A DNA stretch of 64,000 nucleotides from Phoronis australis (GCA_002633005.1 NMRA01000175.1:425130-489129), one strand, 5' to 3'. Shown: positions 37,301-49,186, counted from the stretch's first letter. Numbers and translations: made by a program. The notes: generated by a model not told the origin, from the sequence alone.

Positions 37301-39826
37301 TCGGCAATAATTAGTTCCATATTTACAAACAGACATCCAAATGTTACGTTTTAATGAAGAACAAGTGGAAAGAAAGCACATCTATGAAGTGAGCAGTGGA
37401 AACAACTAATTTTTCAAAACTTCAGAGCCAGAATGAACAGATGAACAAACAATGGTCAAGGCCAGAGTTGGGACTTCATAGATGTGCTATAATTGTTTTT
37501 CAAAGAGAGGAAAGCTTCCAATTTAAGAATGTGGCTACATAGTCCTTCTTTTATGTGAAGAGTTCGGAGACCAATGTGAGTATGGAAACCAATGTGAAGA
37601 GTATGGAGACCAATGTCAATACATATCTGTTGGGTCTGCATTAGCTCCCAGACCTAATTATTGGTTTTTGATTGCAAACCTGTGAAATTCAGTTCATACG
37701 AATAATTTCTTGCAGGTGCAAAACGATTCCGGAAAGAGATTGGCATGATGCTTGGTTCAATACCTAACATAGCATGGGAGGTGGTCTGGAGGGTTGTCAC
37801 ACCTCTAGTCATACTGGTGAGTTGGCATGGCAGCTGGTCTCTCTAACTGGGTACCATTGACGTGTTCTATCATGAAAATGACAGCAATTCTGTTAATTCA
37901 CTGTTGGTTCCTACACATCAGTAGAAAGGTGGAGAATGACGAAATGGTTTCTCCATGCCGTGGAAAACTCATGGAAATTAGGGAAAATGGGAAAGGTCAT
38001 GTAAGGAAAAGTTCATGAGATTAACATGACGCTGCTAATTTGGCATGATTTTTCACGAGTTCTCACTTTTCGTTATGTGTAGCAATGTTCAACAAAAATA
38101 CCGTGGTAGTAATGGTCTATTTTAATTTGTGGAAACGTAACTCCTGGAAAATAAGAATTACATGTTTATGAAATAGGGGAAGCATGCCTCACTTAACTGA
38201 GTTTATCTGGCTGTACTATGCTGATGATCTGAACTGTGTGGCCAATAGTATTGTCAATTAATTGAAATTGGTCTTTACTAATTAAATTAGTTTGCTTTTA
38301 AGTGGCTTGCCACTTTTGTTTTCCCACAACGTAACCACTGTTTCTGTCACTAGGGTGTGCTAGTGTTCAACCTCTACAGCTACAGGAACCCCACCTATGG
38401 CTCATATACGTTTCCGCCCTACATGGTTGGTATTGGTTGGGCAATAGCCTCTTTATCATTCATCCCCATCCCTGCCTACATGCTGTATGCTGTCACCACA
38501 TCTCGAGGCCCACTGATCAAGGTACGTATGTTATCATTCCAGCATCTCTATTAGTTAACCCCTATGTCAGCTTGACCCTCTCCCCTGAAATTTCAAAACT
38601 TTCATTTTTAGGCATCCATACTCCTCTTTACACTGTTGGAATTGCTTTTAAACTGCTAGAGTGTCTTTGTGAATTACCTATCTTTTGAGAAAGTTCCCTA
38701 AACATACGCAACACACGTTTGACCAACGAAGAATCTGCTTCAGCAGCACCTTGTCTTATTGATGTGGGGAAAATACCCACTTTTGTTTATTAAGCAGACG
38801 TAAAATGGTTATTTTGGCCCATGTTCTTTCCTATATCGTTGCACTCGTGTGCCAAAAAAGGTGAAGGCATTTCCAAGTGCAAATTTTACCGTTCAGATAA
38901 ACACTCGTTCCCATGCTCAACGTAACGGCCAACTCCCGGATTTTTTAATTTCACAATTTAACAGCCCTAATGTTAACCTGGACTAAGTTAGTTTCTTGCA
39001 TCACCCTATAACATCAAAGGAAGACTTATTTTGTACTGGATTTCTAGTTTTAACTGAAATACACTAAAATATGAATAACAGAAAATGGATTTACTGGGAT
39101 CAAAATGTTTTTGTGTTCCAAGAATCCCTAAGTTTCTTTTGCATGGCTAAGAAGTTTAAAAACGTCACAGTTGACTTCAACTGCATAGAAACAATGCAGC
39201 TGGCTTTCATACCATCTTAGCGGCCTCCACAGAACGAACACTTCTCATTCAACTACTACATACCTCAAATCCAACACAATTTTTGTCAGAAAACATAGAA
39301 ATAGTTTAAGCTTTTAATTGTTCTCTGTCTTGGCTCATCAGCTTTGTTGAAATTCATTATAAATTCATTGCCATAATCATGCTGTCAGATTACCACTGCT
39401 GTTAAGTTGGATATCAGGCAAATGAATTTCACGCAAAATGTCCAACGTTGTGCTATATCTGTGAGCAAATGAAACTGGGTTTTGGCTTTGTCAAATCAGC
39501 CTGTCTTACCAGGATTTGAAATTGAGCCAAGTGAAAGTCACATTCACGCACAAAATCTACGGGTGGCAAATATCTCTATGAGTAGATTTTGGCTGTGAGA
39601 GAAGTGTATTGTCTGCCATATCTGACTGCCTTATATAATACTTTAGAGAATCTCCACCCTACTGAAGCCCACGCCATCCTGGGGGCCGTGGCTTGATGAG
39701 TTCAGAGTGCACTATGATTACCAGACTGGACCCACAATGCCGTTAGACTTCAACAGGAGTCAAAGGTCAGACACTGCGTCTTCTCAGAAAGAGCTCAAAG
39801 AACTCCTGGCAGAAGACTGTGTATGA
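25359..39826 (+). CDS. SLC6 family Na+/Cl--dependent transporter, glycine-transporter-like
   Basis: Plasma-membrane symporter that takes up a small amino-acid-type substrate with Na+ and Cl-. Thirteen coding exons with GT-AG borders and matching phases: 25359-25608, 28857-28988, 29650-29917, 30499-30631, 30820-30954, 31700-31803, 32369-32493, 34980-35092, 36139-36270, 36510-36609, 37716-37816, 38354-38521, 39647-39826 (646 residues, normal for the family). TM1 has [14 protein letters not shown] (63-76), with Gly67 where amine transporters have Asp, so an amino-acid rather than amine substrate is expected. EL2 has Cys168/Cys174 and six N-glycosylation sequons (170-203). TM6 reads [14 protein letters not shown], with Ser318 at the chloride site. 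TM8 has LGLDT (Asp418, Na2 site). [13 protein letters not shown]-type and YGSYTFPPY segments resemble GlyT1/GlyT2. The C-terminus ends EDCV, a possible PDZ ligand. GlyT1 versus GlyT2 orthology is not resolvable; a lineage-specific paralogue or a proline transporter is possible. Confidence 0.93.
26075..27300. repeat. Intron 1 repeat block with TTTCGCCAAGT motifs
   Basis: A perfect 12-bp-arm palindrome TACTTGGCGAAA / TTTCGCCAAGTA lies at 26075-26102. The half-motif AATTTCGCCAAGT returns near 27088 and 27274, each time followed by a TCGCTC-like sequence. Before the last two, a ~150-bp segment (TAGCCTATTTCTTA..., from 26967 and 27113) is directly duplicated and includes CATCAT/CGTCAT-rich stretches. 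Inside are paired GGAAGT / AAGATGGCGG motifs (26210-26580). Likely an unclassified non-autonomous element within the intron. Confidence 0.5.
27408..27617. repeat. 30-bp minisatellite, seven units, in SLC6 intron 1
   Basis: Units begin at 27408, 27438, 27468, 27498, 27528, 27558 and 27588. The core is GTTGTGGCCAATCAGTGCTC, with GATGG/GATGA variants. Each unit contains CCAAT (ATTGG on the other strand). The 30-bp period keeps several frames open, producing spurious repeat ORFs on both strands. Confidence 0.95.
27717..28170. repeat. Unknown repeat R in SLC6 intron 1
   Basis: A ~115-bp segment (AAATTGTCAATGACC...TAGATC) occurs twice directly, at 27717 and 28055. The sequence between and after the first copy (about 27840-28055) matches, in reverse complement, the region 35571-35780 in intron 8. 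Shared phrases include CAACAGATGGCGTGCTGACC and AATAGTCAGTAGCGGAACAT. Non-coding. Confidence 0.75.
32720..34190. repeat. Intron 7 insertion-like block with CGAGTTTGG motifs
   Basis: Near 32765-32860 the phrase GCGTCGAGTTTGGGGAA is reiterated three to four times in diverged form. GCGTCGAGTTTGG reappears near 34160 at the far side. The material between is non-coding and has no recognised domain. It may be one inserted element, but ends are uncertain. Confidence 0.35.
35571..35979. repeat. Repeat R, inverted copy, in SLC6 intron 8
   Basis: Positions 35571-35780 are the reverse complement of the intron 1 copy. Around a central tRNA-like palindrome, 35735-35817 and 35897-35979 are also reverse complements of one another (GTCTGGTCAGCACGCCATCT versus its inverse, diverged), so the block is itself a large inverted repeat of about 245 bp. 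Confidence 0.75.
35818..35896. repeat. Perfect 30-bp-arm palindrome of a tRNA-like sequence
   Basis: Arms 35818-35847 and 35867-35896 are exact reverse complements, with a 19-base loop. Each arm contains GGTCCTGGGTTCGAGTC, a pol III B-box-like T-arm. The loop has GGCTAGAGTGTCTGC, like the A-box side of a tRNA-derived SINE. Two SINE 3' halves face each other. It is not a functional tRNA, since no acceptor stem can form. Confidence 0.8.
36600..37320. repeat. Degenerate minisatellites and a tRNA-derived SINE fragment in intron 10
   Basis: Phrases like GGTAAACTGGGTATTTGGTA recur irregularly at 36610-36970, an old simple array. At 37061-37135 the minus strand reads TTAGCTCGGTGAAAAGC (A-box-like), then AGGTCATGAGTTTGAATT (B-box-like), a tRNA-derived SINE head. 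At 37250-37315 a ~20-bp motif TAGCAATAGCAAGTACTT is repeated about three times. Confidence 0.55.
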
Positions 39827-42069
39827 GACTAGAGAGTAATGGTTGTTTCTAATGAATCTTTTGTTTACTAGGTAATTTTGTTTTCAAAGTCAACTTTACA
39901 ATGTTTTGACCTCAAAGGTGTTGCGAAATGGTCGTTTTTTTATATGCCAAGACTCCATTAAGGCATAAGTGTCTTAAGATCAATGAGTCTCTTTTAGTTT
40001 GGCAAGTGTTTTTTTTTTGTCCAGAGTTTCTTGTAGTTTTATCAATCTATCTTAAGGTGTGGCAAAGGTGAGCAAAGATTGGTGGATTTTTTTAGTTCTG
40101 TCGATCCAATTAGATCTCATAAGCTAGTGTAGGAAGCGGTGAAGCCCTGTGCTATTAATGGATGGCATGAGGTGTCACATCCACAAAGGATTGTGGGATA
40201 GCAGTCATCCAAAGCAGCACCACAAGTGAACACATATAAACGATCGGTAGAAACCCTCACAGTTAAAACGAAACCTGCTTATAGCATTTGCTCGCTTATT
40301 AAGTTCCCATTTTTCTTTAATGTTTCTTCTACGTGTCATTTTTGATGAGCACTGACTCAACGCTCACATGGTAATAAGGCACCAAGTGGATAACTTACCA
40401 ACTTAACAGCAAACCAGTGCATGCGAATCTATAAATTAGTCGCGCAAACTCCTCAGTTTTATATTTGTGCACTGCGCGTGACTCACAAGCACATGATTTG
40501 CTTTGCGTGGCCAGTCAAGCGATTGGACAGTCTTACATACGGAGAAATGACAAGTAAACGGTTCTATGGTTTTCATTTTCTGTTATATTGAACCTCAGAT
40601 ACAATGAACATCTTCTGTAGGTCTTGGGAGGTTTGTTGTAATGAGGTTTGGCTGTATTTCAGTTCATTATAGACTACGAGTAAACAGGTAGCATTTCTCC
40701 AAAATCAAATGTCAGATTACCAAGTAGATGATCGCCTGCGTGACACTTTGTGGATTATGTATTGGGTGACTCGTACCTCACAAATTCTGTGCTCAGGGAT
40801 GTGCATTGCATTGATTTTCACTGTTTCCGTAAAAGGTCAATGGGAAGTGCAGTTTGTAAGTGCAATAAATATGGTAAAATCTCACAAATTTCCGACTCCA
40901 ATAATTGCCAAAATTGATCATTTTCCGACATTGTTGTGAATGAACACATTTTCTCAAAGCATTGTATGGCTGTAGCTGTTACATAGGAATTGAAAATGAT
41001 ATGCTTCTTATCTTTTTTGAAAAAAAAAAAACAAATGAAGGTTCATTTGTCCTCCGTGTTATATCCAAAATTAGCAAGATTTTGCCGTATGGAGAATTGA
41101 TGATAATCTTTTATAAACGCAACGCCTAAAATACCCTCATAAAGGGTCATTCCTTGCTCATGGTCTCTGTTAAACCACGTTTTCAATGCATTATAAAAAC
41201 CTCCCGTTTGGTTTTAACTCTAGATGACCAATGTTTTTAAATCTAGGCTAGTCCAGATATCATTAGGACTCGCATGCCAGTTATCTACCACCGTTCAAAG
41301 GTTTCCTCAAACCATTCATCAAGGGAACCAGAGAACCCAAACTACAGTGTAATGCGATCTATTTTGGCAATGTTTTTATCACATTTCTTCAGATAAAATT
41401 TATCCTAACGTAACTTTTTGCAAGGAATTCGATTTCAGAAGCCAAACAGTTTCAAAATCCCCAGTTTTGGTGAAATTGTACAAAATTAATCTATCTGCAA
41501 AGTGCACCGTGCCATGAAACAGGCCGAGTTTCTAAAGGACTAAGGACTCGTTGGTATTGTGATTTTTGATTTTAGGTTGCTAATCTTTTCTTATCTCATA
41601 ATTGCAATTTGATTACATGTAAAAATAATGGAGACCAAATCCAATGAATGGCTATTGGTTGGGCTTCCAGTGTGGGTCATAGGATCCTGTATATGAAAAG
41701 TTTTGTTTTTAATGAAGGTAGATCTGTAATGTCATTTGGGTTTATGAAATTAATATTGTCATTGTCAGTATTTTGTTTACGAGCTCCATCTATTGGCTGT
41801 GCTGTATTGCAAGGAGAAATAAATTGTGTTTAACTTGGAATTAGTAAGCTTCAGTTAGATCTAGTAATTATGATGTAGATTGAGGTAGAGAAGTATCTGG
41901 AAAGTGACTGACTTTCGTTAGCTGCTAGATGAAAAATGGCTATTATTTTGAGAAATGCTTTGCTTGGAAATTTCCCAAACTATGTCAAAATCATGCGTGT
42001 GTACCTGTGTGTTTTTAGTGTGAATGGAGATGTTTTAAACTTTGATGTGAGCCAAAAATGTTTTTATGC
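39827..42069. other. SLC6 3' flank / probable 3' UTR
   Basis: No gene recognised. Contains AT-rich sequence and two candidate poly(A) signals (40864 and 41818). Confidence 0.4.
41818..41823 (+). terminator. Candidate poly(A) signal for the SLC6 gene
   Basis: AATAAA followed closely by a GT-rich stretch (TTGTGTTT). It would give a 3' UTR of about 2 kb. AATAAA at 40864-40869 is an alternative. Confidence 0.3.
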
Positions 42070-43561
42070 ACCCTCATCTTTATTAGTGGACGCATTATGC
42101 CATCATCTCCGTCCGTCCGTCCAGCGTCTGTCTGGCATCCATCCGTCTGGCATCCGCTGCTCTATCTCCAAAACCCTTTGACATACGTTCATGAAATTTA
42201 GCACATATGTTCCTTTCATGGATGGGATGGCATGAGCGAACTTTCGGACAGATCCGACTACCAGTGTGCCCCCTAGTGGCAATTTTATTTTTTTACGCTT
42301 ACCTAGTCTATATATTCAAAGGTCCTCAACGTATTTTCATAAAATTTAGCATATAGGCATCTTATTCTATTAGTGAGTTGATGCTATCCTTCCATTTTCG
42401 GATGGATTCAACAAAGTTTGCGCCACCTAATGGCCATTATTGTTGTTTTTGAGTCTGTTTTTTGGCGTCCACCCCTCTATCAACCAAAGCGCTCTAAGGA
42501 TGATTGTGAAAATTGGCATGTATGTTTTTACTATGAAGAGGACGGCTGATGATGATTTTCTGACGATTTCGTCTACTGTGGCACCATCTGGTGGCAGTTT
42601 TGTTTTTTTTGCGCCCATTGCTGTATTTCCTAAACTGTTGGCAGGATCTTTACTAAATTTAGCAAGTGTATTTATATGATGTTGACAATGGATGACGACG
42701 ACTTTTGGAAGCATCTGACAACCGGCGTGCCCCCTAGTGGCAATTATATTTTATATCTTCAGAGGTCTTCAGTGTATTGTCATAAAATTTGGCGTATAGG
42801 CATCTATTAGTGAGGTGACGCTATCATCCTGTTTTCGGATGGATTTGACGTAGTTTGCGCCTCCTAGTGGCCATTTTTAGTCTGTTTTTGGCGTCCACTC
42901 TTCTATCAACCTAACGGCTCTAAAGATGATTGTGAAAATTGGCATCTATGTTCTTACTACAAAGCTGACAATGACTTTCCGACAACTTTGACTACTGTGG
43001 TGCCTCCTAGTAGCAGTTTTGTTTTTTGCGCCCATGGTTGTATCTCCTAAACCGTTTGCAGGATCTTTGCTAAGTATAGCAAGTGTATTTACATTATGTT
43101 CACAACGGATGACAACAACTTTCGGACGGATCTGACTACCAGTGTTCCCCCTAGTGGCAATTTCAGTTTTTAAGGTTTACCTCTATCTTCAAAGGTCCTC
43201 AACAGATTTTCAGAAAATTTGGAATATAGGCATCTATTGGTGAGATGGTGCTATCCTCTCGTTTTTGGATGGAATCTAGGCACTTTGCGTCACCTAGTGG
43301 CCATTTTTCCTGTTTTCGAGTGTGTTTTTTGGCGTCTACCCCTCGATCAACCAAACCATTCTAGGGATGATTTTAAAAATTGGCGTGTATGTTCTCAATG
43401 TGAAGAGGGCGGTTGACTATAACGAATTTGACTACTGTGGCACTTCCTGGTCATAGTTTTGTTTTGTGCCCATAGCTGCATCTCCTTAACACATTGCATG
43501 ATCTTCATTAAATTTAGTAACTGTATTTATATGAAGCTAACAACAGACTACGTCTTTCAGC

Positions 43562-44455
43562 AGTGGCGGTTCTAGGATATCACAAGGGTGGGGCAACATT
43601 TGTCTGTATTGTAAATACTTGCGCAAACCACGATTGTAGATGCGCGCAGCACCGAATGGGTTGACATCGGGAGGGGGGGTTTGCCCAGGAAATTTTTTCT
43701 GTTTTTTCCTGTAAAATCAAGCATTTTCCTTGATTCCTGAAATATTATTCAAGAAAAAAAAACACGAAGAACGTGTTAAACTTGAAAACCTGCAATTACC
43801 ACAGACTCGAACTCTTGACCTGGCGGATAGAGCTCGCGTGCTTTACCACTGCACCACCACGATTTCCCTCGTACTTAGATAATAAGAGACCTACTTATGC
43901 CTATTTATGGTCCACAGCGTCTGCGCGCGAAACTTGCTTCTTTTTGTAATGCTTATTACACTTTTTGTGTAATCAGTTCGTAACAAATTTTTTGTATTTA
44001 ACATAGTCTTCAATTGCCCAAAAGACCAAATCCGTTTTTTTGTGTTGGCATTAATGTCGCGATTGCTTTGGAAATCTTTTTAAGTTAAGGTTTGACAAAG
44101 AGAGAATTATGAGTTTCTGAGTGATTTACTAAGGCTTCGATTAAAATTCACATCTTAACCAGCAGCTTCTGTTTTTACATCGTCACTCAGATTCCATTTT
44201 CTTTAAAAAATGAAATAATTTTCTTCATTGCACAGTGCAGCAGACGACGGAAACGGAGTCGTAGTGCGCAGCGCCACTGCCGGTCGCCTGGGATATCGCC
44301 CCTCCCCCCTCCCAAAAAAACCCACTAAAACTGCACACATTTAAATCTTGTTTCAGCCGTATAATGTTAATTACCGAGGTTAATTAATAAACTCAACATT
44401 CTTCCTACGTTCTTGCGGTTTTATTTTTTGCGGCAGCCAAGGGGGGGGGGGGCTA
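43562..44455. mobile_element. Insertion inside the 145-bp array
   Basis: The array stops at 43561 and resumes about 44456. The inserted piece begins CAGTGGCGGTTCTAGG, an end-type common to several animal DNA elements, and includes a G-rich and a C-rich tract and a tRNA-like segment. GCGCCACTGCCGGTCGCCTGG near 44268 might be a remnant of its other end, which would make the right ~190 bp a second insertion. Confidence 0.5.
43799..43866 (-). repeat. tRNA-derived SINE head
   Basis: The minus strand reads GTGGTGCAGTGGTAAAGCAC (A-box-like) and later AGGTCAAGAGTTCGAGTCTG (B-box-like), spaced as in a tRNA. There is no closed acceptor stem, so it is a SINE rather than a tRNA gene. Confidence 0.6.
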
Positions 44456-44715
44456 TGTTCAAGCCGATCCAATGAACGCTGTCCCCCATTCTGGCAATTT
44501 CATTTTTTTCCGTTTTCCTTTGTTTCCCTGAAGTTGCTTGACAGATTCTTATAAAATTTGGTAAATAGCTTTCTAATAAAGAAGAGATGACATTTTTTCG
44601 TTTTCAGGTTGATTGGATTATTTTGCACCATCTAGTGGCTATTTTTATGAAACAAATAAACAACCCTAGAAGCACACCGTTTGCGGTGCATTCGTGGGCT
44701 CATTTCAACGCTCTG

Positions 44716-47455
44716 CGTTGCTCTTGTTATAGTATGAAGTATGACAAGCTTTAGTACTGATTGCATAAATCATGTTGAACAGCAGATGGACTGAATGTTG
44801 CATGAGGTCTATTATGGAACGTACTGAACTGTCAGTTGAGACTATCACAGGTGTGGAAAATAAATCACCCAGAAATAGCCACATTCGTGACTAGTTTCAT
44901 CTGCTTCTTATGGAGTAACAGTCGGGTGCAGTACATACAGCAAGTATATGTACATGAAAACAGTGAGTTGGCAGATGGACAGATTGTCGGATAGTTAGGT
45001 TTTCAGGCCTTCGTGCAAGGATACAGCATTGTAGACAAGCAGCCAAAACAGGTACGCACGGCAAGTACATAAAAGAACACTGACTCATTCTAAGAGTAAG
45101 TGAAATGCCATGTAATACTAGCAAAGCACAAACTTATACAGCAACTCATATTAACCAGCAGAGGACTCAATTCTAGAACGAGAAGAAGAAACAACAAAGA
45201 TGACTGAAGCATAAGTTCCGCTACCGTACTCTCAACAGCTGACTAAAAACCTACAAAGCTTTGATACTTACAGCACGGGTTCTATCAATCCCCAAAGGTG
45301 TAAATTTTGTAGGAATAGTGGTTTCACAGGGAGAGGAAATACTAAGAGAATCCTGGAATATCTTAAGCTGAGAACAGAGTCACCTGGTGTTGAAGTGATA
45401 ATGATTACAATAGATAGCAATACCTTTCAGTACGCATAATAATAATATTACGTTCCACCTATCTTGCATCGACCCAACTCAGTACAAACTAACTCACTGG
45501 AGTCAACCCTAAGAACGCTGCCAAAGTTTTAATGTAGCATAAACAGCCTAGTTAAAAGCAACAATGCACTATTCTTTTTTCGGAGTTTTCGTTTCTCTGA
45601 GTTCGCCGTCTTCGCCAAATGGGATTCTCNNNNNNNNNNNNNCGACCCCCCCCCCCACTACAGCCTGGATGCGCGCGTGCGATACTTACTGGATACGGTT
45701 GAGAGATTTACGGCGGGTTATTTTCGACACAAAACTCGTCCTTAGAAACATTTGCCAATTTTCAACATACTTCATATTCACATCGTCGCGATATGTTGTG
45801 TTTCTAATTTGACCAAAGCATCACAGAGATAAGGAATTGGCTCACAAGTTGCACCACCATTTACCTTCTTGTGACGAGTGACTACATGTCAGCATCATTA
45901 AAACATCCTTTATAACACTGTATATCACAACCGAGAATTCAATGCCCCCAAAAATGGTTAAATAGAAGAAAGACGACTTTAATTGAAAGTTTCTTAGCTC
46001 CACGTGAATGAGTGTGACGTATGAACTCATTCAGCTTCAGTGTGTCATGTCGACCAACGCGCGAGTTTCGCATACATGTGTGCCATGTCGGGGCTTCTCT
46101 GATGTGCGGGAAAGTGAAGAGAGCCGCAGTGTAATCACAACCACCACGAACGCACTGCTCATCACCATTCTTCATTGTGCCATAAACCACGGGAAAACGA
46201 GTTATAATATCTCTTTGTCACACTAAACACTACGAAGGGTGACTTATCGTGTGACTGACAAGTCCCGGTTCTACGTAGTGTGTATCGGCCAATCAATGCT
46301 CAGTCGTATATTTAGATCAGCTAATTAACATATAGTCAGATAGTGTTTGCGGGTGTTCTAATTTGACAGCTGGTCAACTGGGGGGGTGGTATTTTTGATA
46401 TGGATTTGGTGATTTCAGGCACTTTGAGGCTAGTTGTTATTCAATTTCTGTGGTCGACATGCAATTACTGACTGAAGTGAGTGGAAATTGAGTGTCGTCC
46501 ATGAATGGTGACTTGCATGGCTTGAACATTTGTGTCTGCAGTCAGTCGTTTAACACGAACGTGTGAATCCTTTGTGTACACGTACACCCAGGTTTAACTT
46601 AGAAGTAGTGGCGTTGTAGTCAACCAGAACATGATCTGTCCTTTGGCCGGATTTGGGGCTCTTGAAAGACGTACATTAGACTTTCTGGACTTGCTCGTTT
46701 TGATGTGGATGATAACCCAGGAAAATCATTCAACCAAATAAATAGATTTGATCTCTGTGACAGACGAGCAAGTCAATGTTTTGTTTCGATAAGCTAATCT
46801 ATGTGTTTTATCTAAGACCCATTAAACACAATCCCGTGTTTATTGGATCCTAGGTTTTACTGGGGTATGTACATTTTCATCCCACTGGTGGATATCATAG
46901 AACAAATGTAAATGTGGTAAAGAATTGTGCTTTGTTAATTTCAGGATAATTGAAATTTCCAAAGTTATATCGGGTGATTATGAGTTGTTGAGCAGTTGAG
47001 TAGCTTGACCCAGGGGGGTGGTGCTGGCAAAGGAGGGGTAACATCATTATATTCTGTCTTCCGATGAAAACAATATCTAGCTGGTAAATAAATTCTAAAC
47101 TGTCCTTTTTGTTATATCAGAAAAAAGCCGAAAATACAGGCAAGAAACTTTGTGTTTAGATTAAAAATTTTAATTATTTGCTTTGAACATTAAAGCATTC
47201 TTCTAATTTGCTTTCGTGAACTATTATCGAAACTGAGATGTTTTGGCATTGAACTAGGATCCCCCTCGGCAAACGCGAGCCAGTCTCTTAATAACTGTTT
47301 ACACTCGCGACGTGGTGCGAGCCGGTCCGACGGGATTAAACTGACTACCCGGGGGATGAAACTGAACTGAGTTGAGCTCTCGCAAAAGTGCAATATGGAC
47401 TTATGGTTTAAATTTATGATTTTCATACTGCATGAATCTCTCCAGCTTCACTTTT
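44716..47455. other. Intergenic region between the convergent genes
   Basis: No gene recognised. Includes the assembly gap and a short C-rich run beside it. The short ORFs around 44897-45124 and 45939-46226 have no recognisable domain. Confidence 0.4.
45630..45642. other. Assembly gap (13 N)
   Basis: Thirteen undetermined bases followed by a poly-C run. The gap size may be arbitrary. It does not interrupt a recognised gene. Confidence 1.
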
Positions 47456-47620
47456 AACACGGGCGCTTCCAGGATTTTGAGTTGGGGGGCGGGGAGGGGG
47501 GGCAGCAGAGTATTAGCCAGGATTTTGCCCCTCAGACATTTGCGCTCCCAAATCATTTGGGAGAATTTTAGGGGGGGACATGGCCCCCTTGGCCTCCCTC
47601 TAAATCCGCCACTGTAACTG
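47456..47620. mobile_element. Short G-rich MITE-like element
   Basis: The left end GGGCGCTTCCAGGATTTTGAG and the right end CTCTAAATCCGCCACTG are imperfect inverted repeats, flanking G-rich and GGGGGACATGGCCCCCTTGG sequence. The minus-strand reading GGFRGRPRGPCPPLKF is a familiar by-product of such repeats in invertebrate genomes, not a protein. Confidence 0.5.
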
Positions 47621-48270
47621 ATTAGCAACAGTGCATCGATTGTCTTGTCAAATATTGTTTGAATCTTGACACTGGCAGGTTTTCTTTTGTAGTAAAAGCC
47701 GCGAACGACGCCGGGATAACCGGGAACGGAACGGGTTTATGATCTATTTTTAAATCAAAATACGTGACATGTCATACCTCGTTAGCTCGCTAAAAGTCTC
47801 GAGTGTGATAAGTTATTGAGAGACTGGGACGCGTTTGCAGAATCTCGTTAGAAAAAGCGCCCAGCACGCCGTTACCATCCGTGTCACAAGACTAAATGCG
47901 AAAATGTGACGTAGTAAATTAAGCAAAGAATGCTAACCTCACGCATTGTTCACCCTCGCGTGTAGCCCAAGCTAATTGTGCAAATCGGGGCGCCTTCCAC
48001 AGATGCAAGACACCTAAAGTTTGTGTGATTATGTATGCGCCTGTAGTACATTGCGAATTCGAGAAGACTTGCGTTTTCGCAAGTTTTTTGCGTGACGCAG
48101 CCTAGGAATTGTATTTCGAACAAATTCAAATAGTACATTCATTTGAAATGTATTTATTTTCTTTGACTTGTCAGTTCTTGCCGTGTTATTTTTTAGATTT
48201 GTGAAATTCCTGGGGCTTTTCAATAGTGCAATGAGCGATGAGCACGTGGTGACCTCACGGATGAACTCTG

Positions 48271-48279
48271 CATCGCCGT
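48271..48279. repeat. 9-bp target-site duplication, left copy
   Basis: CATCGCCGT directly left of the foldback element. The identical 9-mer lies at 49187-49195. Confidence 0.85.
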
Positions 48280-49186
48280 TAGGCAATGACCATCGCCTCT
48301 GTTGGCCCGAACCAGAGGCGATGCAGCTTCTATAGGCGCTCTGTACGCCGGAAGCTTTTCGGCGAATTATGCCTCGCACCGACTAAACCATCAAAGTCAC
48401 GTTGTTATAAATACCTTTTGCTCATAGAGGAACACCTTAGGAGGTTGTCGATGTGTTTAATTCCTTCCAACTCGAACAAATACTCCCGTTATCAAACTTT
48501 TTTCTTCCAGCAGTCCCTATTTCAGTTCCCAAAATCGTGAACTCAACATTTTTATACTGCGCACGCTCCAATTATTTTTACCGCGCTCGCTAGGTGATGT
48601 GACTTCATGACCTCAATCTTTAAATAGGCTAAAGGTGAGCCATTGCGGTCTTGTCAGTTAAATGTTCGTTTCCAAAATGCCACCACTTATACTTGTCTTT
48701 AATTGGCGTTACTTGAAACTGATTGTATTTCAATGAATTATTGTTTGTATTTGATAAAAATAAATGCTGTTGATATGACATTTTAATGTTTAACAACACG
48801 GCAGCACTTACGCAAAGGGCGGGAACTTCAGCTTTCAAAGTTCGCCGGTAGGACCGCAACTTCTGACTGGGACCTTCGGCCTGGTTAAAAGAATCTTTTG
48901 GCGTGCGCCGAGTGAAAATGTTGAATTCACGATTTTGGGAACTGAAATAGGGACTGCTCGAAGAAAAAGTTTGATAACGGGAGTATTTGTTCGAGTTGGA
49001 AGGAATTAAACACATCGACAACCTCCTAAGGTGTTCCTCTATGCGCAAAAGGTATTTATAACAACGTGACTTTGATGGTTTAGTCGGTGCGAGGCATAAT
49101 TCGCCGAAAAGCTTTCGGCGTACAGAGCGCCTATAGGAGCTGCATCGCCTCTGGTTCGGGCCAACAGAGGCGATGGTCATTGCCTA
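48280..49186. mobile_element. Foldback family F, copy E, complete with 288-bp arms
   Basis: The left arm 48280-48567 and right arm 48901-49186 are reverse complements with few mismatches, beginning TAGGCAATGACCATCGCCTC. The 333-bp middle is unique. Perfect 9-bp direct repeats (CATCGCCGT) flank it. Long arms, no transposase and a 9-bp duplication fit a non-autonomous Mutator-like (MULE) element best, but end sequence and family are unproven. The ORFs 48286-48540 plus and 48629-49180 minus share the same N-terminus only because they lie in the two arms. Confidence 0.88.

Larger units (their letters stand above)
42070..44690. repeat. Hierarchical ~145-bp tandem array, split by a nested insertion
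   Basis: A CTAGTGGC(A/C)-type motif recurs at about 42270, 42425, 42588, 42731, 42860, 43005, 43150, 43290, 43447 and, after an interruption, 44481 and 44630. Every third unit is more alike, giving a ~430-bp higher-order period: TTTTTGGCGTCCACCCCTCT recurs at about 42460, 42889 and 43325. Units include TCATAAAATTTGGCATATAG-type sentences. The left edge has CCGTCCGTCCGTCCAGCG. The right edge carries two small hairpins, CACCGTTTGCGGTG and AACGCTCTGCGTT (44678-44715). The unit structure resembles the central arrays of non-autonomous Helitron-like elements, but this is inference. Confidence 0.7.

Noticed and set aside
47401-47628. GGFRGRPRGPCPPLKF-like peptide on the minus strand
   Set aside because: A translation of a common G-rich short repeat, not a gene.
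48629-49180. 183-residue ORF on the minus strand sharing its N-terminus with an ORF at 48286-48540
   Set aside because: The shared sequence is explained by the two inverted arms of the foldback element; no protein domain is present.
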